A DNA stretch of 64,000 bases. Origin: Shewanella amazonensis SB2B (lineage in GTDB: Bacteria > Pseudomonadota > Gammaproteobacteria > Enterobacterales > Shewanellaceae). Positions 16,624 to 25,985 of this stretch are shown piece by piece. Position 1 is the stretch's first letter, and every line of letters begins with the position of its first letter. Both the position numbers and the translations under genes were made by a program. Below the pieces are notes generated by a model, which was not told the DNA's origin, ran no database searches, and saw only the letters and a list, made by a program, of their open reading frames with translations. The stretch covers positions 2,362,001-2,426,000 of the forward strand of contig NC_008700.1 in the NCBI RefSeq assembly GCF_000015245.1. The letters are read 5' to 3'.

Positions 16624-19011
16624 TTAATCCCTCAACGATGCGTTGAACTCGGACTTGAGTGCTGAAACCACAGTGTCTACTGCTTCTGCGATCTCTTTTT
16701 CTTCAAGTGTGCGAGTGTTGTCTTGTAACGTCAGTGCAATTGCCAGGCTCTTTTTACCGGGCTCAACACCTTTACCCTGGTATACATCGAACAAGTTTAC
16801 GCCAACCAACTGATTTTCGCCAACTTTTCTTATCACTTTTATCACATCAGCCGCAGCAACGCTTTCATCTACGACCAATGCAATATCCCGGCGATTAGCG
16901 GGGAACTTGGAAATCACCTGAGCTTCGGGCAATTTCGCATGTAGCAATGCATCCAGTTCCAGCTCAAATACGATGGTTTTACCATTGAGCCCAAATGGCT
17001 TCTCAAGGCTTGGATGAACGGCACCTATATAGCCAATAACGCGATCATTCCTTAGAATTTCAGCACATTGGCCAGGGTGAAGCGCCGAATGTGTCGCTCT
17101 TCTAAAACTAAATTCGGATCCTGAAACTGTCAAGCCAATAATTGCCTCCAAATCACCCTTAAGATCGAAGAAATCAACGGTTTTGCTCTCCATTGACCAA
17201 TGTTCTTCGTTCTGAAGGCCTGCAATCACGGCACCAAGCATAGGTTGCTGCCTTACGCCGGATTCTGCATTGGCATCAGGCACAAAGCGCAATCCTGTCT
17301 CAAACAGGCGCACACGTCCCTGCTGGCGAGCCTGATTGTAGCCAACCGCGGTGAGCAAACCGGTGAACATGGACAGGCGCATGGCTGACATTTCACTGGA
17401 AATCGGGTTAGGCAGGATCATCGCCTGCTCGCCTGGATGCACCAATTGCTGCAATTTGGGGTCCACGAAGCTGTATGTCACGGCCTCCTGGAAACCGCGG
17501 GCGACCAAGAGGCTACGCACTTTCTTCAGGCTGATGTCAGCTTCCTGATGGGTAGACATCCTAAGATGCGCCATGGGCGCCTTGTTGGGGATGTTGTTGT
17601 AACCGTAGATACGGGCAACTTCTTCAATCAGGTCTTCTTCGATGGCCATATCGAAACGATAGGTCGCCGTGGTCACCTGCCACTCACCCTCGCCTGCTGT
17701 CACGGCAAAGCCCAGACGGGTCAGGATTTCAACGACGTCACTGTCGGGTACATGGTGGCCAAGGATTTTGTCGAGTTTGCTGCGACGCAGCAGGATCTCT
17801 CTGGCTTTTGGCAGATGTTCATCGGACTTGGCTTCCACCACAGTGCCGGCTTCACCGCCGCAGATATCCAGTACCAAACGGGTAGCACGATCCATTACCT
17901 TGTGCTGCAGCTCTGGGTCAACGCCACGCTCAAAGCGGTGCGATGAGTCTGTGTGCAGGCCCAGTTTACGGGCTTTGCCCATGATGGCCAGAGGAGCAAA
18001 GAAGGCACACTCGAGTAATATGTCCTGAGTGCTTTCACCCACACCGGAGAACTCCCCACCAAACACACCGGCAAGGGCCAGGGGCTTGCTGTTGTCTGCG
18101 ATAACGAGAGTGTCGTTTGGCACTGTGATTTCGCTACCATCCAGCAATGTCAGCTTTTCATCACCCTTGCCCAGACGGACTTCAATCTTGCCGTCAATTT
18201 TGGCGAGGTCAAAAGCGTGCATAGGCTGGCCGAATTCAATCAGCACATAGTTGGTGATATCCACGATAGGGTCGATTGAACGAATGCCACTGCGGCGCAG
18301 CTTTTCTTTCATCCACTCAGGTGTCGGCGCTTTTACGTTAACGTTACGCACGATACGACCCAGGTATCTTGGGCAGGCAGCGGGGGCTGAAAGCTGAATA
18401 TCGATGGCATCGCCAATGGTAGCCACAGCCGGAGTCCAGCTTGGCTCTATCACTTCGGCGCGATTAAGTACGCCCACTTCGCGGGCAAGACCGGCCATAC
18501 CCAGACAATCGGCACGGTTGGAGGTCAGGTCAACGTCGATAACCGCATCGTTCAGGTCGAGGTATTCACGGATATCGGTGCCAATAGGCGCATCCAGCGG
18601 CAACTCGATAATGCCATCGCTTTCGATATCAATACCCAGCTCGCTGTAGGAACACAGCATGCCTTCGGACGGCTGACCGCGGAGCTTGGCTTTTTTGATT
18701 TTGAAGTCGCCGGGCAGAACAGCGCCCACAGTGGCAACAGCCACTTTAAGGCCCAAACGGCAATTTGGCGCTCCGCAAACGATATCCAGCAGGGTATCGC
18801 CACCCACGTTTACTTTGGTCACACGCAGTTTGTCGGCATCGGGATGTTGGCCACATTCCACGACTTCGCCCACAAACACGCCGCTGAAGCCGGCAGCAAC
18901 TGCGTCAACGCCGTCCACTTCCAGGCCTGCCATGGTGATTTGATGGCTTAAGTCTTCACGGCTGATGGCTGGATTAACCCATTCACGAAGCCAGGATTCA
19001 CTGAATTTCAT
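16624..19011 (-). CDS. pheT: Phenylalanyl-tRNA synthetase beta subunit
   Basis: 795 residues, normal length. In order: an N-terminal tRNA-binding OB domain (about 40-150, GEVVECGQHPDADKLRVTKV), the B3/B4 editing domain, the B5 domain, the catalytic-like core, and a C-terminal ferredoxin-like anticodon-binding domain (from about 700, ISKFPANRRDIALVVDE). It forms an alpha2-beta2 enzyme with PheS, whose gene ends 15 bases upstream. Confidence 0.97.
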   Translation of the reverse strand: MKFSESWLREWVNPAISREDLSHQITMAGLEVDGVDAVAAGFSGVFVGEVVECGQHPDADKLRVTKVNVGGDTLLDIVCGAPNCRLGLKVAVATVGAVLPGDFKIKKAKLRGQPSEGMLCSYSELGIDIESDGIIELPLDAPIGTDIREYLDLNDAVIDVDLTSNRADCLGMAGLAREVGVLNRAEVIEPSWTPAVATIGDAIDIQLSAPAACPRYLGRIVRNVNVKAPTPEWMKEKLRRSGIRSIDPIVDITNYVLIEFGQPMHAFDLAKIDGKIEVRLGKGDEKLTLLDGSEITVPNDTLVIADNSKPLALAGVFGGEFSGVGESTQDILLECAFFAPLAIMGKARKLGLHTDSSHRFERGVDPELQHKVMDRATRLVLDICGGEAGTVVEAKSDEHLPKAREILLRRSKLDKILGHHVPDSDVVEILTRLGFAVTAGEGEWQVTTATYRFDMAIEEDLIEEVARIYGYNNIPNKAPMAHLRMSTHQEADISLKKVRSLLVARGFQEAVTYSFVDPKLQQLVHPGEQAMILPNPISSEMSAMRLSMFTGLLTAVGYNQARQQGRVRLFETGLRFVPDANAESGVRQQPMLGAVIAGLQNEEHWSMESKTVDFFDLKGDLEAIIGLTVSGSEFSFRRATHSALHPGQCAEILRNDRVIGYIGAVHPSLEKPFGLNGKTIVFELELDALLHAKLPEAQVISKFPANRRDIALVVDESVAAADVIKVIRKVGENQLVGVNLFDVYQGKGVEPGKKSLAIALTLQDNTRTLEEKEIAEAVDTVVSALKSEFNASLRD

Positions 19012-19026
19012 TACTAATTTGCTCCG

Positions 19027-20010
19027 TTATTTGAATTGCTTGAGGAAACGCAGGTCGTTTTCGAAGAATGCGCGCAGATCGTTTACGCCATAGCGCAGCA
19101 TGGTCAAACGCTCAACACCCATACCAAAAGCAAAACCGGAATACTTCTCAGGGTCGATACCCACGCTGCGCAGTACGTTGGGGTGTACCATGCCGCAACC
19201 GAGCACTTCGAGCCACTTGCCATTTTTGCCCATTACGTCCACTTCGGCTGAAGGTTCGGTAAATGGGAAGTAAGACGGACGGAAACGTACCTGCAGGTCT
19301 TCTTCAAAAAAGTTACGCAGGAAATCATGCAGAATGCCTTTAAGCTCTGCAAAGTTAACGTTTTCATCCACCAAGAGACCTTCCACCTGATGGAACATCG
19401 GGGTATGGGTCATGTCGTAGTCGTTACGGTACACACGGCCGGGAGAGATAATCCGCAGCGGTGGTTTTTCCGTTTCCATGGTGCGAATTTGCACGCCCGA
19501 GGTTTGGGTACGCAACATCACCTTGGGATTGAAATAAAAGGTATCGTGGTCGGCACGGGCCGGATGATGTTCAGAAATGTTCAGCGCATCGAAGTTGTGG
19601 AAGTCATCTTCGATTTCTGGACCTTGCTTAACGGTAAAACCAAGCTCGCCAAAGAAAGATTCAATACGTTCAATGGTGCGGGTCACTGGGTGCAGGCCGC
19701 CATTATCCAGAGTACGCCCTGGCAGAGTCACGTCGATTTGCTCTGCGGCCAGTTTGGCTTCCAGTTCGCGGGCTTTAAACAGCTCCATCTGCTCACCGAG
19801 TTTGGCCTGAACGCTCTGTTTGGCATCGTTTACTGCCTGACCGAACTTGGGCTTCTCTTCTGCACTCAGGGTGCCCATCAGTTTCATTAGGTCGGTGATC
19901 TGGCCTTTTTTACCGAGATAATCAACCCGGATATCGTCCAGAACCTTCAGATCTGTCGCCTGTTCGATGGCGGCCAGAGCCTGTTCCACAATCTCTGTTA
20001 ATTGCTGCAT
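19027..20010 (-). CDS. pheS: Phenylalanyl-tRNA synthetase alpha subunit
   Basis: 327 residues from ATG 20010, the same length as E. coli PheS; GGAAGAG lies upstream. The N-terminal coiled coil (1-85) is followed by the class II catalytic core: motif 2 (ISPGRVYRNDYDMTHTPMFHQVEGLLVD) and motif 3 (GFAFGMGVERLTML). A GTG at 20022 in the same frame is a less likely start. Confidence 0.97.
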   Translation of the reverse strand: MQQLTEIVEQALAAIEQATDLKVLDDIRVDYLGKKGQITDLMKLMGTLSAEEKPKFGQAVNDAKQSVQAKLGEQMELFKARELEAKLAAEQIDVTLPGRTLDNGGLHPVTRTIERIESFFGELGFTVKQGPEIEDDFHNFDALNISEHHPARADHDTFYFNPKVMLRTQTSGVQIRTMETEKPPLRIISPGRVYRNDYDMTHTPMFHQVEGLLVDENVNFAELKGILHDFLRNFFEEDLQVRFRPSYFPFTEPSAEVDVMGKNGKWLEVLGCGMVHPNVLRSVGIDPEKYSGFAFGMGVERLTMLRYGVNDLRAFFENDLRFLKQFK

Positions 20011-20429
20011 CTTCTCTTCCACTGCTCTCGTGCCTGACCTTTTTGGGCAGGCTGTTCACGACATGTCGACGTGCTTGCCGCGTAAATTTGTCAAAATAAA
20101 CAAAAGAGTGAAATTTTACGGCAGGCATCTTTATTTGACTAGGGATAAATCTGCCCAAATGTTGAAAAATCCCGGGAAATTCCGCTGCATTTTCCAGCGT
20201 ATTCCAGGAATTTTCATACAGGGTTCGTATTTTCCCTACAGGGTGACTGGCGGCCCATGTTGACGAGATGTAAAATTGTCGCTGTGCTCTATGCTGAGAA
20301 TACAGAACACAGCCAAGGCGCTGATTAAAAAGTATTCATTCACAAGCATAATTCGGCTGCAATAATAAAGTTCGGTCATCAAGAACCGATAAACATAGGG
20401 TCACACGCAGCCCCGCTCCGAGGTAATTC
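20011..20429. other. Divergent intergenic region pheS / chemoreceptor
   Basis: About 420 bases. The right part holds a sigma-28 type promoter for the chemoreceptor. The left part, read on the minus strand, holds a 28-codon open frame (20217-20131, residues NFPGFFNIW in its middle) and, from ATG 20128, a longer frame with four Phe codons in ten (FHSFVYFDKF) that runs out of frame into pheS. I see no hairpin followed by a T run, so a PheM-type attenuator is not shown. Confidence 0.4.
20366..20392 (+). promoter_or_regulatory. Sigma-28 (FliA) type promoter
   Basis: TAAAGTTC (20366-20373), 11 bases, ACCGATAA (20385-20392). This closely matches the flagellar sigma factor consensus TAAAGTTT-N11-GCCGATAA and lies 38 bases before the chemoreceptor ATG, so the gene is probably expressed with the late flagellar genes. 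Confidence 0.85.
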
Positions 20430-21944
20430 ATGAAAGAAGTGAAGTTTCGCTGGATAGATCAATATCTCATCCACATGACACTCAAAACCAAGTTTGCCAT
20501 TTTGGCTATTGTCCCGGTGCTGATGGTGCTGTCCCTGGCACTGGTGCTGAACATCAAATTTAACGAGACCTTGCTCGAAACCCACCTGACACAAAGCCAA
20601 AAGCATACCAATGAGGTCAATCAGCTGGTATCGCAGGCGCTCAATTATATTCCCGCTGAGCAGCAAGGCGCATTTTTGCAAAGTCTCTCCGGTAACACTC
20701 AGGTAGTGCCGGTCAATAACTTGGGTAATAAGGCCCAGCAATTGGCCCGCAGTGGTGGCGGCAGCGACCAGGCTAACGCTAACGCCCGTTATCAAACAGT
20801 CAGTGCCATCAGCGACAAGCAGTTGGTCGCAGTGAATATGCTTGATGCCAAAGCGGTAGCACTGGAATCCGGTAACGATACCTGGTTCGTCATGGGCGCC
20901 ATCGCGCTGGTGCTCTTTATCATCTTTATCTTCAGCTACTACATCTCCACCTTTGTTGGTGGCGCCCTGTATACCACGGTAATGGCGCTTAAACGTGCCG
21001 CCGATGGCGACCTCACAGGCAGACTTAACTTCTTCCAGGTCAAAGATGAGTTCAGTATTCTGGCCATCAGCATCGACTCTTTGGTTGAACGTCAGCATAA
21101 CCTGGTGAAAAGCATCAACGACGCCACCCGCCAAATCCGTACTGTGGTGGAGTCCTTCCGCACCAATGCACGGGACGGTCAGGCCCTTGCTGCCAGTCAA
21201 CGTGCCCATCTCGACTCCCTTGCCACCGCCATGGAGCAAATGACCGCTGCAGTGCGGGAAGTCGCAAGTAACGCCGAGCATTCATCCCAGGAAACTCAGG
21301 AAGCAAACCAGCAAGTGGCGGCCGGCTCCAAGGATATTGCAACCACAGTGAGCGCCATAGGTCAGCTTTCCAATGAAATCGCCAGGGCATCAGATGCTGT
21401 AACCGTACTCAATGAAAACGCCAGCCGTATCGATGAGGTGGTAACCACCATTAACGCCATTTCCGAGCAAACCAATCTGCTGGCGCTTAACGCCGCCATC
21501 GAAGCAGCACGCGCCGGTGAACAGGGACGAGGCTTTGCGGTAGTGGCAGATGAAGTGCGTACCCTCGCGGGTCGTACGCAGGCAGCCACGGTGGAAATCA
21601 AATCCATGATTGAGGCACTGCAATCCGGCTCCCGTAACCTCACTCAAGTGATGGCGCGGACCGTTGAGCAAGCCGAAGAAGGCAAAAAGCATGTGATAAA
21701 GACCGGTGAGGATCTCGACAGCATCGCCCATCACAGTGCCAAGGTGTTTGAGATGAGCGTGCTGATTGCCACCTCCGCAGAAGAGCAGTCCGCCGTTGCC
21801 AACGAAATTGCCGGCAATCTGATGGAAATCCGTAACCAGTCCCACGATGTGGAACAGTCGGCGAACCAGTCGGTATCGGGTTGTGATGAACTCCATGCCA
21901 CCGCCGAAAAACTCGATAAGCTTTTGGTCGGATTAAAACTCTGA
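20430..21944 (+). CDS. Methyl-accepting chemotaxis protein
   Basis: 504 residues. First membrane helix at about 22-41, a short periplasmic sensing region (about 110 residues), second helix at about 153-175, then a HAMP linker and a cytoplasmic signalling domain. The hairpin tip EQTNLLALNAAIEAARAGEQGRGFAVVADEVRTLAGRT is the conserved CheA/CheW contact site. The periplasmic part is too short for a dCache domain and the ligand is unknown. GAGGT precedes the ATG, and a FliA promoter lies upstream. There is no C-terminal NWETF-type tether. Confidence 0.95.
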   Translation: MKEVKFRWIDQYLIHMTLKTKFAILAIVPVLMVLSLALVLNIKFNETLLETHLTQSQKHTNEVNQLVSQALNYIPAEQQGAFLQSLSGNTQVVPVNNLGNKAQQLARSGGGSDQANANARYQTVSAISDKQLVAVNMLDAKAVALESGNDTWFVMGAIALVLFIIFIFSYYISTFVGGALYTTVMALKRAADGDLTGRLNFFQVKDEFSILAISIDSLVERQHNLVKSINDATRQIRTVVESFRTNARDGQALAASQRAHLDSLATAMEQMTAAVREVASNAEHSSQETQEANQQVAAGSKDIATTVSAIGQLSNEIARASDAVTVLNENASRIDEVVTTINAISEQTNLLALNAAIEAARAGEQGRGFAVVADEVRTLAGRTQAATVEIKSMIEALQSGSRNLTQVMARTVEQAEEGKKHVIKTGEDLDSIAHHSAKVFEMSVLIATSAEEQSAVANEIAGNLMEIRNQSHDVEQSANQSVSGCDELHATAEKLDKLLVGLKL

Positions 21945-21950
21945 CCACGC

Positions 21951-21976
21951 AAAAGGCACCCGGAAGGGTGCCTTTT
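21951..21976 (+). terminator. Terminator after the chemoreceptor gene
   Basis: AAAAGGCACC, loop CGGAA, GGGTGCCTTTT, 6 bases after the stop codon. Confidence 0.85.
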
Positions 21977-22061
21977 AGCTTTAAGCTAATGGCAAACAAG
22001 AAATTATCCGTTAGACTGGCTGCTGAGAATGTCATTTTCAGCCCAAAGGATCCGGCCTGTC

Positions 22062-24611
22062 ATGAATCGTTCCAAGGCCTATGTATCACATACATTGCAC
22101 CCGAGGTGGCGTAATAGCCTGCCCTTTCGGGTGGGACTGCTGCAAAGCCTGATAGCCACCCTGCTTCTTCTGGCCACCTTGTGGATCCTCCTTGGCAGCC
22201 AAAAAGAAGAGCGGCTGGCACAGGAAATGAACCTCAATCTCTCGCAGGGGCAGCTAGTCCAAGCCAGATTACGGGATTTAACGGCCCAGCTCGATACCTT
22301 GGTGGTTGCCATTGCGGACGTCGCTGGGACCCAACGAAACGATATCGCCACCATTGAAAACACCATACCCAGCCTGCTCTCATTACCTAACCATAAAGAT
22401 GTGGTCGCCAGTGGCGGAATTTGGCCGGAAAAGGGGCATCCTCTCGGTCAGGAAAATGAGAGCAGAAGCCTTTTTTGGGTCAGAGACTTGCTCGGGCAGC
22501 TGCGTAAAAACGACGGTTACAACCAAAGCAGCGACCATTATTTTGATGAACTCTGGTATAAGCCCATGCGGCTATTTCCGGCTGGCAGGGTATTTTGGTC
22601 CCCTTCCTACATAGACCCCCATACTCAGGAATCCATGGTCACTGCATCGGTGCCCATCTGGCAAGAGCATGAATTCCAGGGCGTCGCGACCATAGATGTA
22701 AGCCTTTCCAGCCTCTCAAGTTACCTTACCGAGTCCCGCAAAGAACTCGGGGGCTATGTGATCCTGTTGGACCAATTTAATCAGGTGTTGTCGGCTCCCC
22801 TGCCCGGCGCAGAGCAAAGTTTACCCGAACACGCAAGCTTGCCCGATTTAGCCACACTCACCCAACGGTATCCTCAACTGTCAGCGTTGCTCTCTCTGGT
22901 AGAGGACGCTGACACGCTATTTATCAAGGACGCGCAAACACACCAGGTCATCACTCAGGAACAGTTTCTGACCATGACCCCCAGCAATTTCCCTCTGGGA
23001 AAACAGATGTACCAGGCCATAATCAACACCAGCGCCCTGGCCATGCCGCAATCGCCTGTATTATTGGCAACCCTGGCCATCGACGCAGACCCGCTGATTG
23101 CCGCGCCTTCACTGGTTTCCGTCTATCGGATGCCGGGCACATTTTGGAAGGTGATCACGGTAACCCCGAAAAGCTCTTTCAAAAATGAAGCCTTGCTTCT
23201 GGTTGAGCGCGCAGGACTTTATCTGCTGCTGGCGCAGGTGCTGGCACTGCTGCTGATGATTTTTGTACAACACAAACTCTATATCAAACCGATTGCCCGC
23301 ATGGTGTCGGCGTTAAAGGCGGAAGATGCAGCCCATCTGGAGCTGCAAGCGAGTCAGCGTGAGGATGAAATTGGGGTGTTGGCAAGTGCCCTAGTTGCCC
23401 GAACCCATCAGCTGGAAATCGCTATGGCCAGTCTCGATGCCTCAAATTTGGCGTTGGAACAGCAGCTGGAGGTTCAGCAAGAGGCGCAGCAGGATTTGCT
23501 CGCCCACAAAGAGCGACTGACCGCCTTGCTCAAATCATCCCCCAACCTCATTTTTATCAAGGATATCGCTGGCCGCTACCTGATGGTGAACGATAAGTTT
23601 TGCGAAACCATAGGCCTTGACCGACACAGGATCCTGGGTGCCACCGACCGACAACTCTTTTCGTCGGATCTTGCCCAGGCCTATGGCGAGAGCGATCAGC
23701 GAGTAATGACCCAGGATGCCCCGCTGCAATTTGAAGAGACACTGCCAACACGTTTGGGAGAGATACGTTTCCAAATGACCAAGTTCGCCATTCGCGATGA
23801 CGACGACAATCTAAGGGGAACCGGTGCCATCGCCTTTGATATTCAAAATCGCAAGCGCATTGAAAAAGAATTGCTGGAGAGGATAACGACACTCGAGCAC
23901 AGCCTTAGTCTGTGCTCAAGTGAAAACGGCAAACTGCAGCAAAAGCTGCAGCTTGCCGAATTTGAGCTGTCGCAAAAAACACAAAACATAGAAGAGACCA
24001 AAGCAAAGGGCGAGGCGTGGGGTACAGAGAGAAGATTATTTAAAAGTTGGCTTAGGGATTTGGTGAGTCTAATTGCCCGTGAGCAGGAAAATCTTCTGGC
24101 AAAAGCCTGCAACCCGGGTGCAACCCCCATGGAAAAGCTAAAGGATGCGCTGAGCGAACACGCAGAGCGGCTGCGGGTACTGGAGCTGTTAACCGGGAGA
24201 CATAAGGCAAGCCAACGCGCCGTTCCCATGGATGTGTTACAGCAGTTGACCCACCTGTTTCAATCAGAACTCGCCGGACGTGATATCCAAATTCGGCTGG
24301 AGGGCGAACGTAATGTCAGTGTCCAACTTGAGACCTGGCAGTTAACACTGCTGATATTCAGCTTGTTAAAACTCCTTTGCACTCAGACTGATAACGCTCC
24401 TCAGGGCAATATAGTCACTGTGTGTGTCGACGGATCCGGACCTGATTGTCTCATCAGGTTTGATAGCCAGGGCGCGAGCTCTGACATTATCGCGCCCGAA
24501 CTCAGCGCCCTAACCGCCTGGCTTGAAAGACAATTTGGCGGGTCGCTGACGCTCTGTCACTCACTGACTGTGGCTACCATAGTGGATTGCAGATTACCCT
24601 TTGCAGATTAG
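22062..24611 (+). CDS. Membrane-bound Cache/HAMP/PAS sensor protein with degenerate kinase-like C-terminus
   Basis: 849 residues from ATG 22062, chosen because AAAGGA lies upstream; an in-frame ATG at 22029 is possible. Layout: membrane helix about 22-46, a large periplasmic Cache-like domain (FWSPSYIDPHTQESMVTASVPIW...GVATIDVSLSSL), second helix about 383-402, HAMP-like linker, coiled coil (LEQQLEVQQEAQQ), PAS domain about 487-610 (LIFIKDIAGRYLMVNDKFCETIGL), a second coiled coil, then about 180 residues that follow the outline of a histidine kinase ATPase domain (ending RQFGGSLTLCHSLTVATIVDCRLPF) but lack a clear H-box, N-box and G-box. It may sense without phosphorylating. It follows the chemoreceptor gene but after a terminator. 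Confidence 0.75.
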   Translation: MNRSKAYVSHTLHPRWRNSLPFRVGLLQSLIATLLLLATLWILLGSQKEERLAQEMNLNLSQGQLVQARLRDLTAQLDTLVVAIADVAGTQRNDIATIENTIPSLLSLPNHKDVVASGGIWPEKGHPLGQENESRSLFWVRDLLGQLRKNDGYNQSSDHYFDELWYKPMRLFPAGRVFWSPSYIDPHTQESMVTASVPIWQEHEFQGVATIDVSLSSLSSYLTESRKELGGYVILLDQFNQVLSAPLPGAEQSLPEHASLPDLATLTQRYPQLSALLSLVEDADTLFIKDAQTHQVITQEQFLTMTPSNFPLGKQMYQAIINTSALAMPQSPVLLATLAIDADPLIAAPSLVSVYRMPGTFWKVITVTPKSSFKNEALLLVERAGLYLLLAQVLALLLMIFVQHKLYIKPIARMVSALKAEDAAHLELQASQREDEIGVLASALVARTHQLEIAMASLDASNLALEQQLEVQQEAQQDLLAHKERLTALLKSSPNLIFIKDIAGRYLMVNDKFCETIGLDRHRILGATDRQLFSSDLAQAYGESDQRVMTQDAPLQFEETLPTRLGEIRFQMTKFAIRDDDDNLRGTGAIAFDIQNRKRIEKELLERITTLEHSLSLCSSENGKLQQKLQLAEFELSQKTQNIEETKAKGEAWGTERRLFKSWLRDLVSLIAREQENLLAKACNPGATPMEKLKDALSEHAERLRVLELLTGRHKASQRAVPMDVLQQLTHLFQSELAGRDIQIRLEGERNVSVQLETWQLTLLIFSLLKLLCTQTDNAPQGNIVTVCVDGSGPDCLIRFDSQGASSDIIAPELSALTAWLERQFGGSLTLCHSLTVATIVDCRLPFAD

Positions 24612-25477
24612 CGGCTGACATCAACGATGTAATGCCCCTGCAACCAGTTGCGGCCGATTAGCAGCTTATGGGTCATTTCGCTTCGGTCTCTTAAGTTGAC
24701 TTTCACCTTAAACTCTTTACCGGGTTCCCCCAGCGTCAGCTCCACCATGTAGCGAACTTCACTTCCCTGAGCATTTCGTATGAGCGACGTTTCGGTAATT
24801 CGGCTATGAATGCGCCGTTTTTCACCTTTTTCATTTACCGTGGTAAAGCTGATGGGTTTGCCGACATTGGCTTCCATATCGCTGGGATGTTCATTTTCTA
24901 TCTGAATATCGGTGGCATGGAGGCTATTCTCTACAGCCCCCGTATCGATACGGGTATCAAAGGTGATATCACCTTCTAGCAGGTGAATGGGGGCACGCTC
25001 ACCGATAACATTTTTTTCGGCAACATCGACCATGTAATGACCTTCAAGCCAGTTGCGACCGAGCAGCAGCTTGTAATCCATGTGGCCCCGATCTCTGAGG
25101 TTCACCCGGATGTTACGCACATCCTTCTCATATTGCAGCTCTAACTCAACCGTATAACGACTCTCAGTTCCCTGAGAGTTGGACACTGTGGTGACTTTCA
25201 CGATTTTGGCTTCAATGGCTTTGGTCACGCCTCCCAGGCCTTCGGTGGTAAACTTCACCCGTTTGCCGATATTGTCTTTCATCGACTCAGCTTCGCCCCC
25301 AAGCACTTCGATATCGACCGCGTGGATTGAGCTTATAGAGGCGCCCGTATCTACCCGGGCGATAAAGCTAAGCCCAGAGGCGGGTTGATGGATCTCGACA
25401 CTCTGCCCTACAGTGGATTTGGCAAAAGCAGCGCAAGATAACAGGAGTAATGAAATGGCGATCCAAGATCTAAACAT
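24608..25477 (-). CDS. Secreted protein with two tandem retropepsin-like (Zn_protease/RimK-associated) domains
   Basis: 289 residues from the ATG that has AGGA about 8 bases upstream; two longer in-frame starts exist. The N-terminal hydrophobic segment ending CAAFAKS is a signal peptide. The body is an internal duplication: domain 1 (about 36-152) with VDTGAS at 42-47 and domain 2 (about 171-289) with IDTGAV at 177-182, both ending in near-identical GRNWLxGHYxVDV. DTG is the aspartic-protease signature; the single-domain family (PF05618) is usually called an ATP-dependent zinc protease, a name with thin support. Stop codons of this gene and the sensor gene overlap by 4 bases, convergently. 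Confidence 0.8.
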   Translation of the reverse strand: MFRSWIAISLLLLSCAAFAKSTVGQSVEIHQPASGLSFIARVDTGASISSIHAVDIEVLGGEAESMKDNIGKRVKFTTEGLGGVTKAIEAKIVKVTTVSNSQGTESRYTVELELQYEKDVRNIRVNLRDRGHMDYKLLLGRNWLEGHYMVDVAEKNVIGERAPIHLLEGDITFDTRIDTGAVENSLHATDIQIENEHPSDMEANVGKPISFTTVNEKGEKRRIHSRITETSLIRNAQGSEVRYMVELTLGEPGKEFKVKVNLRDRSEMTHKLLIGRNWLQGHYIVDVSR

Positions 25478-25581
25478 AAATAACATCCTGAAAAACAATT
25501 AATTACAAGCAAGCGAGGGTAACGCCTAACCTGAACCACCATAACGGAAGCGCTGGCGCTTGCCAATAAAAAGCACCGATT

Positions 25582-25950
25582 TCAGCGACTTTGACACAAC
25601 CAGATTTTGGCGATTTGCACCTCATCCAAGGAGAACACGCAGACGGGGCATGGCATGAATAAGCCAATGAGTTCGCCCATGCGGCGAAAAGCGGGACGAT
25701 TGGTGAGAATGGCGATACGCCTGAAGTCATCGAGATGAAAGAGCCCAAGCAGCACGTCCTGCCATAGCGACAGCAGGCTGACACCCCGGCATCCATCAGC
25801 AATTTCGTACCAGATACGCACCGATGCATGATCTTTGAGCGCTTGTTCGAGGGCGGGGATCAATACTCGGCTGTAGTCATCGGCCTCAATCATCCCTGAT
25901 GCTTCTAAAGCAATGGTATCGTGGTCAAATCCTGGTTTGAGTCTTATCAT
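25582..25950 (-). CDS. SpoIIAA-like STAS-fold protein
   Basis: 122 residues from ATG 25950, preceded by GGGGTG; the frame is also open to 25989, where it would overlap the upstream gene by 4 bases (ATGA). The sequence (MIRLKPGFDHDTIALEASGMIEADDY...VRIWYEIADGCRGVSLLSLWQDVLLG) resembles the SpoIIAA-like family PF11964, a STAS-type fold found alone in many proteobacteria. Function unknown. The start is uncertain between the two options. Confidence 0.7.
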   Translation of the reverse strand: MIRLKPGFDHDTIALEASGMIEADDYSRVLIPALEQALKDHASVRIWYEIADGCRGVSLLSLWQDVLLGLFHLDDFRRIAILTNRPAFRRMGELIGLFMPCPVCVFSLDEVQIAKIWLCQSR

Positions 25951-25985
25951 GTTCACCCCATCAGAGTGTGAACCACGACGGCGCA

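Noticed and set aside
17437..17946. 169-codon open frame opposite pheT, and similar frames opposite hisD, fabF and speA
   Set aside because: All are antisense shadows of well-identified genes.
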